A stretch of 23,736 bases of DNA, from NCBI GenBank assembly GCA_031267855.1, contig JAIRYH010000070.1, positions 1 to 23,736 on the forward strand, written 5' to 3'. The notes under the pieces were generated by a model, which had not been told where the DNA came from, did no database searches, and saw nothing but the letters and a program-made list of their open reading frames with translations. Position numbers and translations under genes: made by a program. This DNA is from Prevotellaceae bacterium (GTDB taxonomy: Bacteria > Bacteroidota > Bacteroidia > Bacteroidales > UBA932). Of the stretch, positions 7,368 through 15,638 are shown piece after piece; position 1 is the stretch's first letter, and each line of letters starts with the position of its first letter.

Positions 7368-8387
7368 ATGGCATTTTCCTTTTTAACACAAGAGTTGGCA
7401 ATGGATTTAGGCACTGCCAATACTATCATTATCCACAATGATAAAATTGTAGTGGATGAACCCTCCATCGTCGCTATCGACCAGAACACCGGAAAGCCCA
7501 TTGCCATTGGCGAGATGGCGCGACAGATGCACGGCAAGACGCATGAGAACATCAAAACCATTCGTCCCCTGCGCGACGGTGTGATTGCCGACTTCAATGC
7601 CGCCGAACAGATGATGCGCGGCATGATAAAACTCGTAAGCCCCAAACACCGCTGGTTTACGCCGAGTTTGCGCATTGTCGTCTGCATTCCTTCGGGCAGC
7701 ACCGAAGTGGAAATCCGCGCCGTGCGCGATTCTTCGGAACATGCCGGAGGGCGCGACATTTACATGATTTATGAACCGATGGCGGCAGCGCTGGGCATCG
7801 GCATTGACGTGGAAGCGCCGGAGGGAAGCATGGTGGTGGATATCGGCGGCGGCACGACGGAGATTGCCGTGATTGCCCTGGGCGGTATCGTGTGCAACCA
7901 AAGTATCCGCGTGGCGGGCGACGGCTTCACACTGGACATTCAGCAGTACATGCGGCACCAGCACAACATCCGGATCGGCGAACGCACGGCGGAAGACATA
8001 AAGATATCTGCCGGTTCGGCGTTGCCGGAACTGGAGAATCCGCCGAACCCGTTTATTGTCCGCGGACCGAATCTGATGACCTCCCTGCCGGTGGAAGTCG
8101 CCGTAACCTATCAGGAAATTGCCCACTGCCTGGATAAATCGCTTATCAAGGTAGAGGCGGCCATTCTTGCGGTACTGGAGCAAACACCGCCGGAACTGTA
8201 CTCGGATATTGTGCAGCGCGGCATCTATCTGACCGGCGGCGGCGCCCTGCTGCGCGGGCTCGACCGGCGGTTGACCGAAAAAATAAATATACCTTTCCAC
8301 ATTGCCGAAGACCCCCTGCACGCGGTTGCCCGCGGCACCGGCATCGGGCTGAAAAACATCGGCAAGTTTCCCTTCCTGATGCGCTAA
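7368..8387 (+). CDS. mreB: Rod shape-determining protein MreB
   Basis: This 339-aa bacterial actin polymerises under the inner membrane and guides lateral wall synthesis. Nucleotide-binding motifs are visible: phosphate-1 'MDLGTANT' (residues 12-19), phosphate-2 'VVDIGGGTTEIAVIALGG' and the adenosine motif 'GIYLTGGGALLRGLD'. The N-terminal MAFSFLTQEL resembles a membrane-contacting end. It is the first gene of mreBCD-mrdA-rodA, with 16 bp to mreC. The AT-rich 130-bp leader lacks a convincing TAnnTTTG box. Confidence 0.97.
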   Translation: MAFSFLTQELAMDLGTANTIIIHNDKIVVDEPSIVAIDQNTGKPIAIGEMARQMHGKTHENIKTIRPLRDGVIADFNAAEQMMRGMIKLVSPKHRWFTPSLRIVVCIPSGSTEVEIRAVRDSSEHAGGRDIYMIYEPMAAALGIGIDVEAPEGSMVVDIGGGTTEIAVIALGGIVCNQSIRVAGDGFTLDIQQYMRHQHNIRIGERTAEDIKISAGSALPELENPPNPFIVRGPNLMTSLPVEVAVTYQEIAHCLDKSLIKVEAAILAVLEQTPPELYSDIVQRGIYLTGGGALLRGLDRRLTEKINIPFHIAEDPLHAVARGTGIGLKNIGKFPFLMR

Positions 8388-8403
8388 AATTCGGACGATT
8401 TAC

Positions 8404-9228
8404 ATGAATGCCATTTATCGTCTGCTTGTCCGACTGCGCGTAGTGCTGCTGTTCATTGCACTGGAGTCCGTTGCGCTCCTGTGGACGGTCAACAGCAGCT
8501 ACTATCAACATGCGGTAATAGCGGCTCGTGTGCGGCTGGGCAAGGAGATGCTAGACGGAAAGGTAAATTCATGGCGTTATTATTTTTCGCTGGAAGAAAT
8601 CAACGAAAGGCTGGCGCAGGAGAATAACGAATTGCAGAATCTCCTGGAATACTACACCGGCCGGGATTCGTCACAACAAATTACCGTATCCGATACGCTG
8701 GGGCGCCGCATCTATTCTTATATCCCGGCAACGGTTGTGAGCAATTCGGTAAACAATTTGCACAACTATATTACCCTAAGCGCCGGAGCCGACCATGGCA
8801 TCATGCCCGACATGGGCGTGATTGTCCACAACGGACTGGTCGGTACGGTTGTCTATGTGTCCGCCCATTACTCACTGGTCAAATCCCTGCTGAGCGCAAA
8901 CTGGAGGGTGAGCGCCAAAGTGAAAAGAAACGGGACATTCGGCCCCCTGCACTGGGACGGCGTCAACTACCGCGAAGCCATATTGACCGACATCCCGCAG
9001 CATATTCCGGTGGCTATTGGCGACACGGTGGTGTCGAGCGGTTATTCCTCCTTTTTCCCGCCCGATATTCCTGTCGGCACGGTCAGGGCGATAGACACGA
9101 AGCGGGGCAATTTCTATGAAATTACCATTACGCTGTTTACCGATTTCAGGCAATTACGTTACGTAAATGTGGTAAAGCATTTATACTACGACGAACTTAA
9201 AGCATTAGCCTCTTTCAATCATGAATAG
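8404..9228 (+). CDS. mreC: Rod shape-determining protein MreC
   Basis: The 274-aa protein has one N-terminal membrane segment (about 12-29), a coiled-coil region (about 55-80, 'LEEINERLAQENNELQNLLEY') and the periplasmic MreC beta domain. The conserved run is 'NYITLSAGADHGIMPDMGVI...GLVGTVVYVS'. MreC links MreB to PBP2 and RodA in the elongasome. The 3' end overlaps mreD by 8 bp, suggesting translational coupling. Confidence 0.95.
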   Translation: MNAIYRLLVRLRVVLLFIALESVALLWTVNSSYYQHAVIAARVRLGKEMLDGKVNSWRYYFSLEEINERLAQENNELQNLLEYYTGRDSSQQITVSDTLGRRIYSYIPATVVSNSVNNLHNYITLSAGADHGIMPDMGVIVHNGLVGTVVYVSAHYSLVKSLLSANWRVSAKVKRNGTFGPLHWDGVNYREAILTDIPQHIPVAIGDTVVSSGYSSFFPPDIPVGTVRAIDTKRGNFYEITITLFTDFRQLRYVNVVKHLYYDELKALASFNHE

Positions 9229-9748
9229 TTCTTCTTTCCGCCGGCTTTTTATCTTTTTGATAATGGTTTTGCTGCAAAGCTTTATCTTTACAAAGCTGCC
9301 GCTGACAACGTATGTGCAGCCGTGCATATATGTGCTGTTCATATTGCTGCTGCCGGTCGGCCATTCGAGCGTCACGTCCCTGCTGTGGGCATTTTGCCTG
9401 GGGCTGTGCGTGGATTTGCTGACGCTGGACATCGTCGGACTCAATACCGCCGCAACGGTAGCCCTGGCGTTTATCCGTCCCCACCTGCTGAAACTGTTTT
9501 TACCCAAAAGCGATATTGACGCCTATATCATACCGACCTCCAAAACACTCGGCATGCGGCAGTTTCTAGGATATGCATCATTATCCCTGCTGCTCCACCA
9601 AACGCTCTTTTTCCTTTTGGACACATTTTCGTTCTACGATATTATTCATACGCTGCTGCGGATTTTGTCGAGCACGGTATGCAGCGTGCTGTTCATAGTA
9701 CTGCTGCAAGCCCTGTTCCACGAGAGCCGCAAAACTTCTCATACGTAA
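9221..9748 (+). CDS. mreD: Rod shape-determining protein MreD
   Basis: This 175-aa polytopic membrane protein has about five hydrophobic segments, beginning FIFLIMVLLQSFIF. The segment 'LLWAFCLGLCVDLLTLDIVGLNTAA' fits the MreD pattern of a polar F-x-x-G-x-x-x-D motif in a helix. It starts inside the 3' end of mreC and ends 4 bp before mrdA. Sequence conservation in this family is low, so position in the operon is part of the evidence. Confidence 0.9.
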   Translation: MNSSSFRRLFIFLIMVLLQSFIFTKLPLTTYVQPCIYVLFILLLPVGHSSVTSLLWAFCLGLCVDLLTLDIVGLNTAATVALAFIRPHLLKLFLPKSDIDAYIIPTSKTLGMRQFLGYASLSLLLHQTLFFLLDTFSFYDIIHTLLRILSSTVCSVLFIVLLQALFHESRKTSHT

Positions 9749-9752
9749 AGCC

Positions 9753-11579
9753 ATGGATAACTATTCAAAAAAAAGCACACTCGTGATCGGCGCATGCTTC
9801 CTGGTAACCACAGTGATCATTGTGCGCCTGTTTTGGATACAGGTCATCGATACGTCGTACAAGGTAACGGCAAGCAATAACGTACTGCGCTACGAAGTAG
9901 AATATCCGGCGCGCGGGCTGATTACCGACCGCAACGGGGCGCTGCTGGTAGACAATCAAACGGCATACGACATCATGGTCGTGGCAAGGGAGCTGAAAGC
10001 CTTTGACACCACTGCTTTTTGTAAAATCTTTAACATTCCCGCCCCGTCATTCAGGGTTGCCATTAACGATATTTACCGCCGCCGCCGTGCGCTGGGCTAC
10101 CAGCCGGTAGCCGTCATGAAACAGGCGCCGGCGGAATACTACGCCGTTTTCCAGGAACAGGCCTACAAATTTCCCGGCTTTTATGCACAAGCCCGCTCAC
10201 TGCGGAATTACCCGCGATCCATCGCCGGAAATTTACTGGGATACGTTACCGAAGCGGACACGGCAACCATCAACAAAAATCCTTACTACAAGCCCGGCGA
10301 CTACATCGGGCGGAGCGGGATTGAAGAATCGTATGAAAATTATTTGCGTGGGAAAAAGGGCATCAGCATCTATGTGCGCGACGTGCACAACAAAATTAAA
10401 GAATCCTACCGGAACGGCGCGTATGACTCGATACCGGCTGCCGGGGTCAATCTGATCTGCACCATTGACGGCGACCTGCAGGAATACGGCGAATGGCTGA
10501 TGAAAAATAAAGTGGGCAGCGTGGTGGCCATTGAGCCGGCTACCGGAGAAATACTGGCGTTAATATCTTCGCCCGGCATTGACCCGAAACTGCTGGTGGG
10601 CATTAACCGGAATTTCCAGCGCATGCAGTCCGACCCGCTGAAACCCCTGTTTAACCGCGCCATCATGTCGCCCTACCCGCCGGGTTCGACATTCAAAGTG
10701 GTCAATGCCCTGATAGGCCTGAACGAAAGCGTGGCGTTTCCCCATACGCATTACAGCTGCTACGGCGGCTACAAGGTAGGACGCGGGGTGGGCTGCCACA
10801 TACACCCCTCGCCGATCGACATGGTACAATCCATACAAATGTCATGCAATGCCTACTACTGCTACGTATTTCGCGATATCATCGACAATCCGAAATACGA
10901 AAGCATCGAGCAAAGCTTCATGCAATGGTGCGACTATGTGAAGAGTCTGGGCTTCGGGAAAAAAACAGGGATAGACATTCCGAGCGAACAGCCGGGCTCA
11001 TTGCCGTCGGTACCCTTGTACAACCGCACCTTCGGGGAAGGACGCTGGAAATCGCTTTCCATTATTTCGCTGGCGATAGGGCAGGCCGAAATCGGCTCCA
11101 CGCCGCTGCAAATGGCGAACCTTGCCGGCATCATTGCCAACAGGGGCTATTACTACACGCCGCACATCATACGCGGCACGCAGGACACCGCATTTACCGA
11201 CCGCTACAGGGAGCGGCATTACACGATGATTGACACCTCCTATTTCCCGGTGGTGGTAGAAGGAATGTACAGGGCGGTACACGGCGGCGCCGGCTCCACG
11301 GCGCGCAGGGCGATGATTCCGGGCATTGAAATGTGCGGAAAAACCGGCACCGCCCAAAACCCGCACGGCGAAGACCATTCCACCTTCATGTGCTTTGCGC
11401 CGCGCAACAACCCGAAAATAGTGGTTGCCGCCTATATCGAAAATGCCGGCTTCGGAGCCACATGGGCAGCCCCGGTGGCCTCGCTGATGGTCGAAAAATA
11501 CCTGAACAGGGAAGTAATGCGGAAAGACCTGGAACGATACATCCGGGAAAACGCCCCGGTAAAGAAAGAAAAACCATGA
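9753..11579 (+). CDS. mrdA: Penicillin-binding protein 2 (elongasome transpeptidase)
   Basis: This 608-aa class B PBP cross-links peptidoglycan during elongation as partner of RodA. One N-terminal transmembrane anchor lies at about residues 10-28. The pedestal/dimerisation domain includes 'RGLITDRNGALLVDN' and 'GRSGIEESYENYLRGKKG'. Transpeptidase motifs are S312-T-F-K (active serine), S364-C-N366 and K530-T-G. The downstream 'TWAAPVASLMVEKYL' is typical of the family end. All catalytic motifs are intact. The stop overlaps the rodA start (ATGA). Confidence 0.96.
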   Translation: MDNYSKKSTLVIGACFLVTTVIIVRLFWIQVIDTSYKVTASNNVLRYEVEYPARGLITDRNGALLVDNQTAYDIMVVARELKAFDTTAFCKIFNIPAPSFRVAINDIYRRRRALGYQPVAVMKQAPAEYYAVFQEQAYKFPGFYAQARSLRNYPRSIAGNLLGYVTEADTATINKNPYYKPGDYIGRSGIEESYENYLRGKKGISIYVRDVHNKIKESYRNGAYDSIPAAGVNLICTIDGDLQEYGEWLMKNKVGSVVAIEPATGEILALISSPGIDPKLLVGINRNFQRMQSDPLKPLFNRAIMSPYPPGSTFKVVNALIGLNESVAFPHTHYSCYGGYKVGRGVGCHIHPSPIDMVQSIQMSCNAYYCYVFRDIIDNPKYESIEQSFMQWCDYVKSLGFGKKTGIDIPSEQPGSLPSVPLYNRTFGEGRWKSLSIISLAIGQAEIGSTPLQMANLAGIIANRGYYYTPHIIRGTQDTAFTDRYRERHYTMIDTSYFPVVVEGMYRAVHGGAGSTARRAMIPGIEMCGKTGTAQNPHGEDHSTFMCFAPRNNPKIVVAAYIENAGFGATWAAPVASLMVEKYLNREVMRKDLERYIRENAPVKKEKP

Positions 11580-12997
11580 GGGAAAACAGCTACCTCTTAA
11601 ACAAGCTCGACTGGGCAACCATCGGCATTTACCTGATGCTCGTTTTCGTGGGCTGGATCAGCGTGTATGCCGCCGTATACAATGAAGAATCGCGCAATAT
11701 CCTTGACCTGTCGCAACGCTACGGCATGCAGGCCGTATGGATTGCTTCGGCATTGCTGCTGGCTGTCCTGGTGCTTATTATCGACAGTAAATTCTACCCG
11801 GTATTTGCCAACATCATCTATGCAGGCATCATACTGCTGCTGGCGCTGGTACTGGTGGTCGGGACGGAAGTCAACGGCTCCCGCTCGTGGCTTATCCTCG
11901 GCCCCCTCCGCCTGCAACCGGCAGAACTGGCAAAAGTAGCGACATCGCTGGCTCTGGCGCGGCTAATGGGCGCCCAGGGCTTTGTACTGAAACGGAAATG
12001 GGCATTCTTTAAAACAGGCCTGATTATCGGCTTGCCGATGTTTTTTATTTTCCTGCAACACGACACCGGCTCGGCGCTGGTGTTCGGCTCCTTCCTGATC
12101 ATGCTCTACCGCGAAGGCCTGTCGGGATGGATTGTCAACAGCATCATCTTTGCGGTCGTCGTATTTATCCTCTCCATCCTCTGGCAACCCGTGTCGGTAC
12201 TGATGCTGTGCGTCACTGCCTGCCTGATCGTGCTGGCTGTCTGCCGCCGGCGGATAACGTCGATCATAGCGCCTGCCGTATCCATTTTTGCCCCGTATTT
12301 TATTATCGTAAAATGGCTGCTGCCCGCATGGGACATACAGACCCCGCATCCCGACCGCATTTTTCTGGCCATCTGCATCACGGCGATGATCGCCGGCGGC
12401 ATCCATGCCCTGCGCCACCGGCTGCGCTACCTGCTGTACATCCTGTGCTTCTTCACCGGCTCGGTGGCCCTGGCCTATTCGGTCGATCATGTATTCGACA
12501 ACATGCTGAAACCGCACCAGCGCCAGCGCATCGAAAACCTCCTGGGACTGAAGGAAGACCTCAAGGGCGCCGGCTACAACGTTCACCAGTCCATGGTGGC
12601 CATCGGCTCCGGAGGCTTCACCGGAAAAGGCTTCCTGCAGGGAACGCAGACAAAATACAATTTCGTTCCCGAACAAAGCACCGATTTTATTTTCTGCACC
12701 ATCGGCGAAGAATGGGGATTCACCGGCTCGCTGGTCGTGGTCATGTGCTACCTGCTGCTGCTCGTCCGCCTCGTGCTTATTGCCGAACGGCAGAAAAGCG
12801 CCTTTGCGCGCATTTATGCCTACTGCGTGCTGTCCATCCTGTTTTTCCACTTTGCCGTCAACGTCGGCATGACCATCGGACTGGCACCGGTCGTCGGCAT
12901 TCCCCTGCCTTTCATCAGCTACGGCGGCTCCTCGCTCTGGGCATTCACCATCCTGCTCTTCATCCTCCTCAAAATGGATGCCGTGAGATGGGACTGA
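11576..12997 (+). CDS. rodA: SEDS-family peptidoglycan polymerase RodA
   Basis: RodA (473 aa) is the glycosyltransferase that extends glycan strands with PBP2. It has ten or more hydrophobic segments. SEDS hallmarks are 'VNGSRSWLILGPLRLQPAELAK', 'GSGGFTGKGFLQGTQTKYNFVPEQSTDFIF' with D370 at the position of the catalytic Asp, 'EEWGF', and the C-terminal 'GIPLPFISYGGSS'. The open frame extends upstream to 11333 inside mrdA, but the start at 11576 (ATG overlapping the mrdA TGA) gives the family N-terminus MRENSYLLNKLDW. A central insert (about 200-290) with extra membrane segments is, as I recall, common in Bacteroidetes RodA. Confidence 0.96.
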   Translation: MRENSYLLNKLDWATIGIYLMLVFVGWISVYAAVYNEESRNILDLSQRYGMQAVWIASALLLAVLVLIIDSKFYPVFANIIYAGIILLLALVLVVGTEVNGSRSWLILGPLRLQPAELAKVATSLALARLMGAQGFVLKRKWAFFKTGLIIGLPMFFIFLQHDTGSALVFGSFLIMLYREGLSGWIVNSIIFAVVVFILSILWQPVSVLMLCVTACLIVLAVCRRRITSIIAPAVSIFAPYFIIVKWLLPAWDIQTPHPDRIFLAICITAMIAGGIHALRHRLRYLLYILCFFTGSVALAYSVDHVFDNMLKPHQRQRIENLLGLKEDLKGAGYNVHQSMVAIGSGGFTGKGFLQGTQTKYNFVPEQSTDFIFCTIGEEWGFTGSLVVVMCYLLLLVRLVLIAERQKSAFARIYAYCVLSILFFHFAVNVGMTIGLAPVVGIPLPFISYGGSSLWAFTILLFILLKMDAVRWD

Positions 12998-13225
12998 GAT
13001 GCGTTAGGCATAGCGGCAGCAACATCAAACGGAAATACAATCCTGCCTGCGAATAATCATACCCTTTCAGGCGGATGGAACGGCGGTGGTGTATTTCGGG
13101 ATGGTAGGACATTTGCTTATTCCCCGGGGTTTTTATTGATTGTTGACCGGCGCGGACTTGCAGCGCTTGCAGCCAGCGCCGATATTTGATTGTGTATTTT
13201 GTATTTTTTTACTCATCTCGTTTGT

Positions 13226-13308
13226 TGATTCCCGTCACACCGTCTTTGTGATTCCCGTCACACCGTCTTTGTGATTCCCGTCACAACGCCTTTGTGATTC
13301 CCGTCACA
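13226..13308. repeat. 23-bp tandem array with TGTGA-N6-TCACA palindromes
   Basis: Three 23-bp units (13226, 13249, 13272) and a partial fourth (13295-13308) each contain TGATTCCCGTCACA followed by MCGYCTTTG. Junctions create the perfect palindrome TGTGATTCCCGTCACA at 13247-13262, 13270-13285 and 13293-13308. The first unit has an imperfect version. The palindrome matches the classical CRP consensus half-sites, but whether it binds a regulator is unknown. Confidence 0.9.
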
Positions 13309-13311
13309 TCA

Positions 13312-13345
13312 TGATTTACAGATTTACAGATTTAGCTGGCGCCAT
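13312..13345 (-). repeat. Octamer array plus core (copy G), minus orientation
   Basis: ATTTACAG octamers (13312-13333) followed by AGCTGGCGCCAT (13334-13345) are homologous to 3396-3429 on the same strand and to 40-92 in reverse complement. Confidence 0.75.
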
Positions 13346-13362
13346 GAAGCGTTGAAAGTTAT

Positions 13363-13430
13363 GCATTATGAGTTATGAGTTGGCTTACGCCATTACGCGC
13401 TTGTCGCAACTCATAACTCTCAACTCTCAC
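13363..13430 (-). repeat. Core module copy B within complementary heptamer arms
   Basis: The left arm has TTATGAG heptamers; the 36-bp module (13377-13412) begins GAGTTGGCTTACGCCAT and ends GTCGCAACTC; the right arm has AACTCATAACTCTCAACTC. The terminal GAGTTG and CAACTC pair. Read on the minus strand, the module matches 23625-23660 at 31 of 36 positions by eye. Confidence 0.8.
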
Positions 13431-13458
13431 GTAGAGACGGGGCGCGCCCCGTCTCTAC
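13431..13458. repeat. Perfect 28-bp palindrome
   Basis: GTAGAGACGGGGCG (13431-13444) is followed without a loop by its exact reverse complement (13445-13458). It interrupts a run of CTCAACT-like heptamers. The following tract CAACTTTCAACTTTT (13461-13475) recurs in reverse complement at the end of batD (22685-22699). Similar GTAGAGACG palindromes are, from memory, dispersed in other bacterial genomes. It lacks a T-run, so a terminator role is not evident. Confidence 0.9.
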
Positions 13459-13572
13459 CTCAACTTTCAACTTTTGAACATCCCTTTCCCTTTTTTGCGC
13501 GCCGGGAAGGTTCCTTTGCGCGCCGGGGGAACTTTAAATCCCTCTTGATTCTCTAAATGTTTACGATTTTTT

Positions 13573-14391
13573 CTACTGCTGAGGCGCATAACTCATGCGA
13601 AAATCACTCAAATGTTCCTTATAAGGTGATGAAGATGCCTGTCCGGTTTTATATTGTATATCCGTTAGCCACAATCCATGTGCCGGCGCGGAGTTGCCGG
13701 CGGTGCAACGGTTTTTTTGTTCTATAATGCGGCGCATGTCGTCGCAGGTAATTTTTCCGCGCCCCACGTCAATCAATGTTCCTACAATAGCGCGTACCAT
13801 ATTGCGCAGAAAGCGGTCGGCGGAAACGGTAAATACCAGCCCGTCGGCAGTGGCGTCCCACTTCGCCTGTGCGATGCGGCAGCAGTTGGTTTTTGTTTGC
13901 GCGTGCAATTTGGCAAAACTGGTAAAATCGGTGCAGTCAAACAATAATTGCGCTGCTTCGTTCATGGCTGCCACATTGAGTTCAAAGGGAACAAACGCCG
14001 CAAATTCCGTATGGAACGGATTTTTTTTCGTGTTGACATAATATTTGTAAGTGCGCTGCACTGCATCAAAACGGGCATGTGCCGCGGCTGTGACAGGCTG
14101 AATAGCATGCACGCAAATATCAACAGGAAGAAGGCAGTTGAGCTTGTGTACGACATATTCCGCGCTGCTGCCGGCGGCGTATGACTCATACTGCCCGCTG
14201 TCGAAGTGCGCCACAAAACAGCTGGCATGAACGCCGGTATCAGTACGGCCGGCGCCGGTGGTTTCGATTTTTTCGTTCAGCAATACGGAAAGCGCCCGGT
14301 TCACCTCGCTTTGTACTGTGTTGGCGTTGGCTTGTATTTGCCAGCCATGGTAACGGGTACCCTTATATGATAAGTAAATGAAATAACGCAT
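13573..14391 (-). CDS. truA: tRNA pseudouridine synthase A
   Basis: TruA (272 aa from the chosen start) converts U38-U40 in the anticodon stem-loop of tRNAs to pseudouridine. It starts 'MRYFIYLSYKGTRYHGWQIQ', the normal family N-terminus. The catalytic Asp is D51 in GAGRTDTGVHA, followed by 'HARFDAVQRTYKYYV' and 'FLRNMVRAIVGTLIDVGRGK'. An in-frame Met 12 codons upstream (14427) is less likely, since the added residues have no family counterpart. The C-terminus runs about 25 residues past the usual 'GLWLTDIQY' end, with a polar tail. It is divergent from moxR and convergent with rodA. Confidence 0.95.
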   Translation of the reverse strand: MRYFIYLSYKGTRYHGWQIQANANTVQSEVNRALSVLLNEKIETTGAGRTDTGVHASCFVAHFDSGQYESYAAGSSAEYVVHKLNCLLPVDICVHAIQPVTAAAHARFDAVQRTYKYYVNTKKNPFHTEFAAFVPFELNVAAMNEAAQLLFDCTDFTSFAKLHAQTKTNCCRIAQAKWDATADGLVFTVSADRFLRNMVRAIVGTLIDVGRGKITCDDMRRIIEQKNRCTAGNSAPAHGLWLTDIQYKTGQASSSPYKEHLSDFRMSYAPQQ

Positions 14392-14434
14392 CACTGTTTG
14401 ACTGCTTTCAGCCCCTCTATTTAACATTTGGTGG

Positions 14435-14466
14435 TTTGTTTTTGATTAAAAAATTTTGTACTTTCG
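14435..14466 (+). promoter_or_regulatory. Promoter of the moxR-bat operon
   Basis: TTTG (14435-14438), 20 bp of AT-rich spacer, then TACTTTCG (14459-14466), one mismatch from TAnnTTTG. The predicted start is near 14473, giving a leader of about 73 nt before moxR. It is the only convincing promoter I see for the nine genes that follow. Confidence 0.65.
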
Positions 14467-14545
14467 CAACTCCTTTTCTGTCATTAAACTATTTTATATT
14501 TTTTTAGTCTTAAAAACGAAATAAACCACAAAAATAAACATTTAT

Positions 14546-15538
14546 ATGGAAAAAGCAAACATCAAAGAATTAAATGACCGGATTCAACAGGAAAGCGCCT
14601 TCGTGGATATTATTAACATGGAAATGCACAAGGTGATTGTCGGTCAAAAAAACCTCATCGACAACCTGCTGATAGGCTTGCTCGCCAATGGGCACATCCT
14701 GCTGGAAGGCGTGCCGGGACTGGCAAAAACACTGGCGATAAATACGCTGGCGAGCATTGTGGAAGCACAGTTCAGCCGTATTCAATTCACGCCCGACCTG
14801 CTGCCCGCCGACCTTGTCGGAACGCTTATCTACAGCCCCAAAAACGAACAGTTCCAGGTAAAACAGGGACCTGTCTTCGCCAATTTCATTCTGGCTGACG
14901 AAATCAATCGCTCGCCGGCAAAGGTGCAAAGCGCCCTGCTCGAAGCCATGCAGGAACGGCAGGTAACAATTGGCGACAAAACCTTCAAACTGCCCGAACC
15001 GTTTCTGGTGCTGGCAACGCAGAACCCGATAGAACAGGAAGGAACCTATCCGCTGCCCGAAGCGCAGGTGGACAGGTTTATGCTGAAAGTGGTGGTTACC
15101 TACCCGCGTAAGGATGAAGAAAAATTAATCATTCAACAAAATATTTCAGGCGAATTTCCAAAAGCAACCCGCTCGCTGAAACCCGAGGATATTATCCGGG
15201 CGCGAAGCGTGGTGCGCGACGTGTATATGGACGAAAAAATCGAACGATATATTGTCGATATTGTGTATGCCACCCGTACGCCGGAAGAATATGGGCTGGC
15301 GTCGCTGAAAAACCTGCTGGCTTACGGCGCTTCGCCGCGCGCCAGCATTTCGCTGGCAATGGCTTCCAAAGCGTATGCATTCCTGAAACACCGCGGCTAT
15401 GTTATTCCCGAAGATATCCGCGCCGTATGCTATGAAGTGCTGCGCCACCGCATGGGACTGACCTACGAAGCCGAAGCGGAAAACATTACCGGCGAAGACA
15501 TCATCACACAAGTGCTCAACAGCGTGGAAGTGCCGTAG
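14546..15538 (+). CDS. moxR: MoxR-family AAA+ ATPase
   Basis: This 330-aa cytoplasmic AAA+ ATPase is the usual first gene of Bat clusters and is thought to act as a chaperone for the von Willebrand A proteins encoded downstream. Walker A is GVPGLAKT (residues 55-62), Walker B is FILADEI with D118-E119, and the sensor-1 block is 'LATQNPIEQEGTYPLPEAQVDRF' (about 156-178). A lid domain follows ('YGASPRASISL'). The length is typical. The gap to the DUF58 gene is 100 bp with no visible repeat or terminator. Confidence 0.95.
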   Translation: MEKANIKELNDRIQQESAFVDIINMEMHKVIVGQKNLIDNLLIGLLANGHILLEGVPGLAKTLAINTLASIVEAQFSRIQFTPDLLPADLVGTLIYSPKNEQFQVKQGPVFANFILADEINRSPAKVQSALLEAMQERQVTIGDKTFKLPEPFLVLATQNPIEQEGTYPLPEAQVDRFMLKVVVTYPRKDEEKLIIQQNISGEFPKATRSLKPEDIIRARSVVRDVYMDEKIERYIVDIVYATRTPEEYGLASLKNLLAYGASPRASISLAMASKAYAFLKHRGYVIPEDIRAVCYEVLRHRMGLTYEAEAENITGEDIITQVLNSVEVP

Positions 15539-15638
15539 GAAGCGGGCAATAGAGCAACCTTACGATAATTTGATACAAAAATAGCGAAACATGAAAAAGA
15601 TAATTCGGCATAAAGTAGAAATATAATTAGTAAAACAA

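Larger units (their letters stand above)
12998..13572. other. 575-bp intergenic repeat mosaic between rodA and truA
   Basis: No gene is supported here. In order it holds: about 130 bp of unique sequence with no convincing terminator; a GC-rich imperfect palindrome with the duplicated word CTTGCAG (about 13149-13184); the 23-bp array (13226-13308); ATTTACAG octamers with core copy G; core copy B in heptamer arms; a 28-bp perfect palindrome; and a 21-bp-spaced duplicate of TTTGCGCGCCGGG (13494-13527). The ORF across 13368-13556 is made of repeat sequence. The flanking genes converge, so no promoter is expected here. Confidence 0.75.

Noticed and set aside
7407..8321. Minus-strand ORF of 304 aa opposite mreB
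   Set aside because: Antisense shadow; mreB is fully supported by actin-fold motifs and the shadow has no recognisable domain.
11333..11575. N-terminal extension of rodA to 11333
   Set aside because: The added 81 residues lie entirely within mrdA in another frame and have no RodA-like sequence. The ATGA overlap start at 11576 gives the family N-terminus.
13226..13308. Possible CRISPR array
   Set aside because: The repeats are contiguous 23-bp units with no variable spacers, and no cas genes are present. It is a tandem array.
13431..13458. 28-bp palindrome as the rodA or truA terminator
   Set aside because: It has no loop and no T-run on either strand, and it is more than 100 bp from truA and 430 bp from rodA.
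13368..13556. Small plus-strand ORF of 62 aa
   Set aside because: It is made of core copy B, the 28-bp palindrome and heptamers; there is no family likeness.
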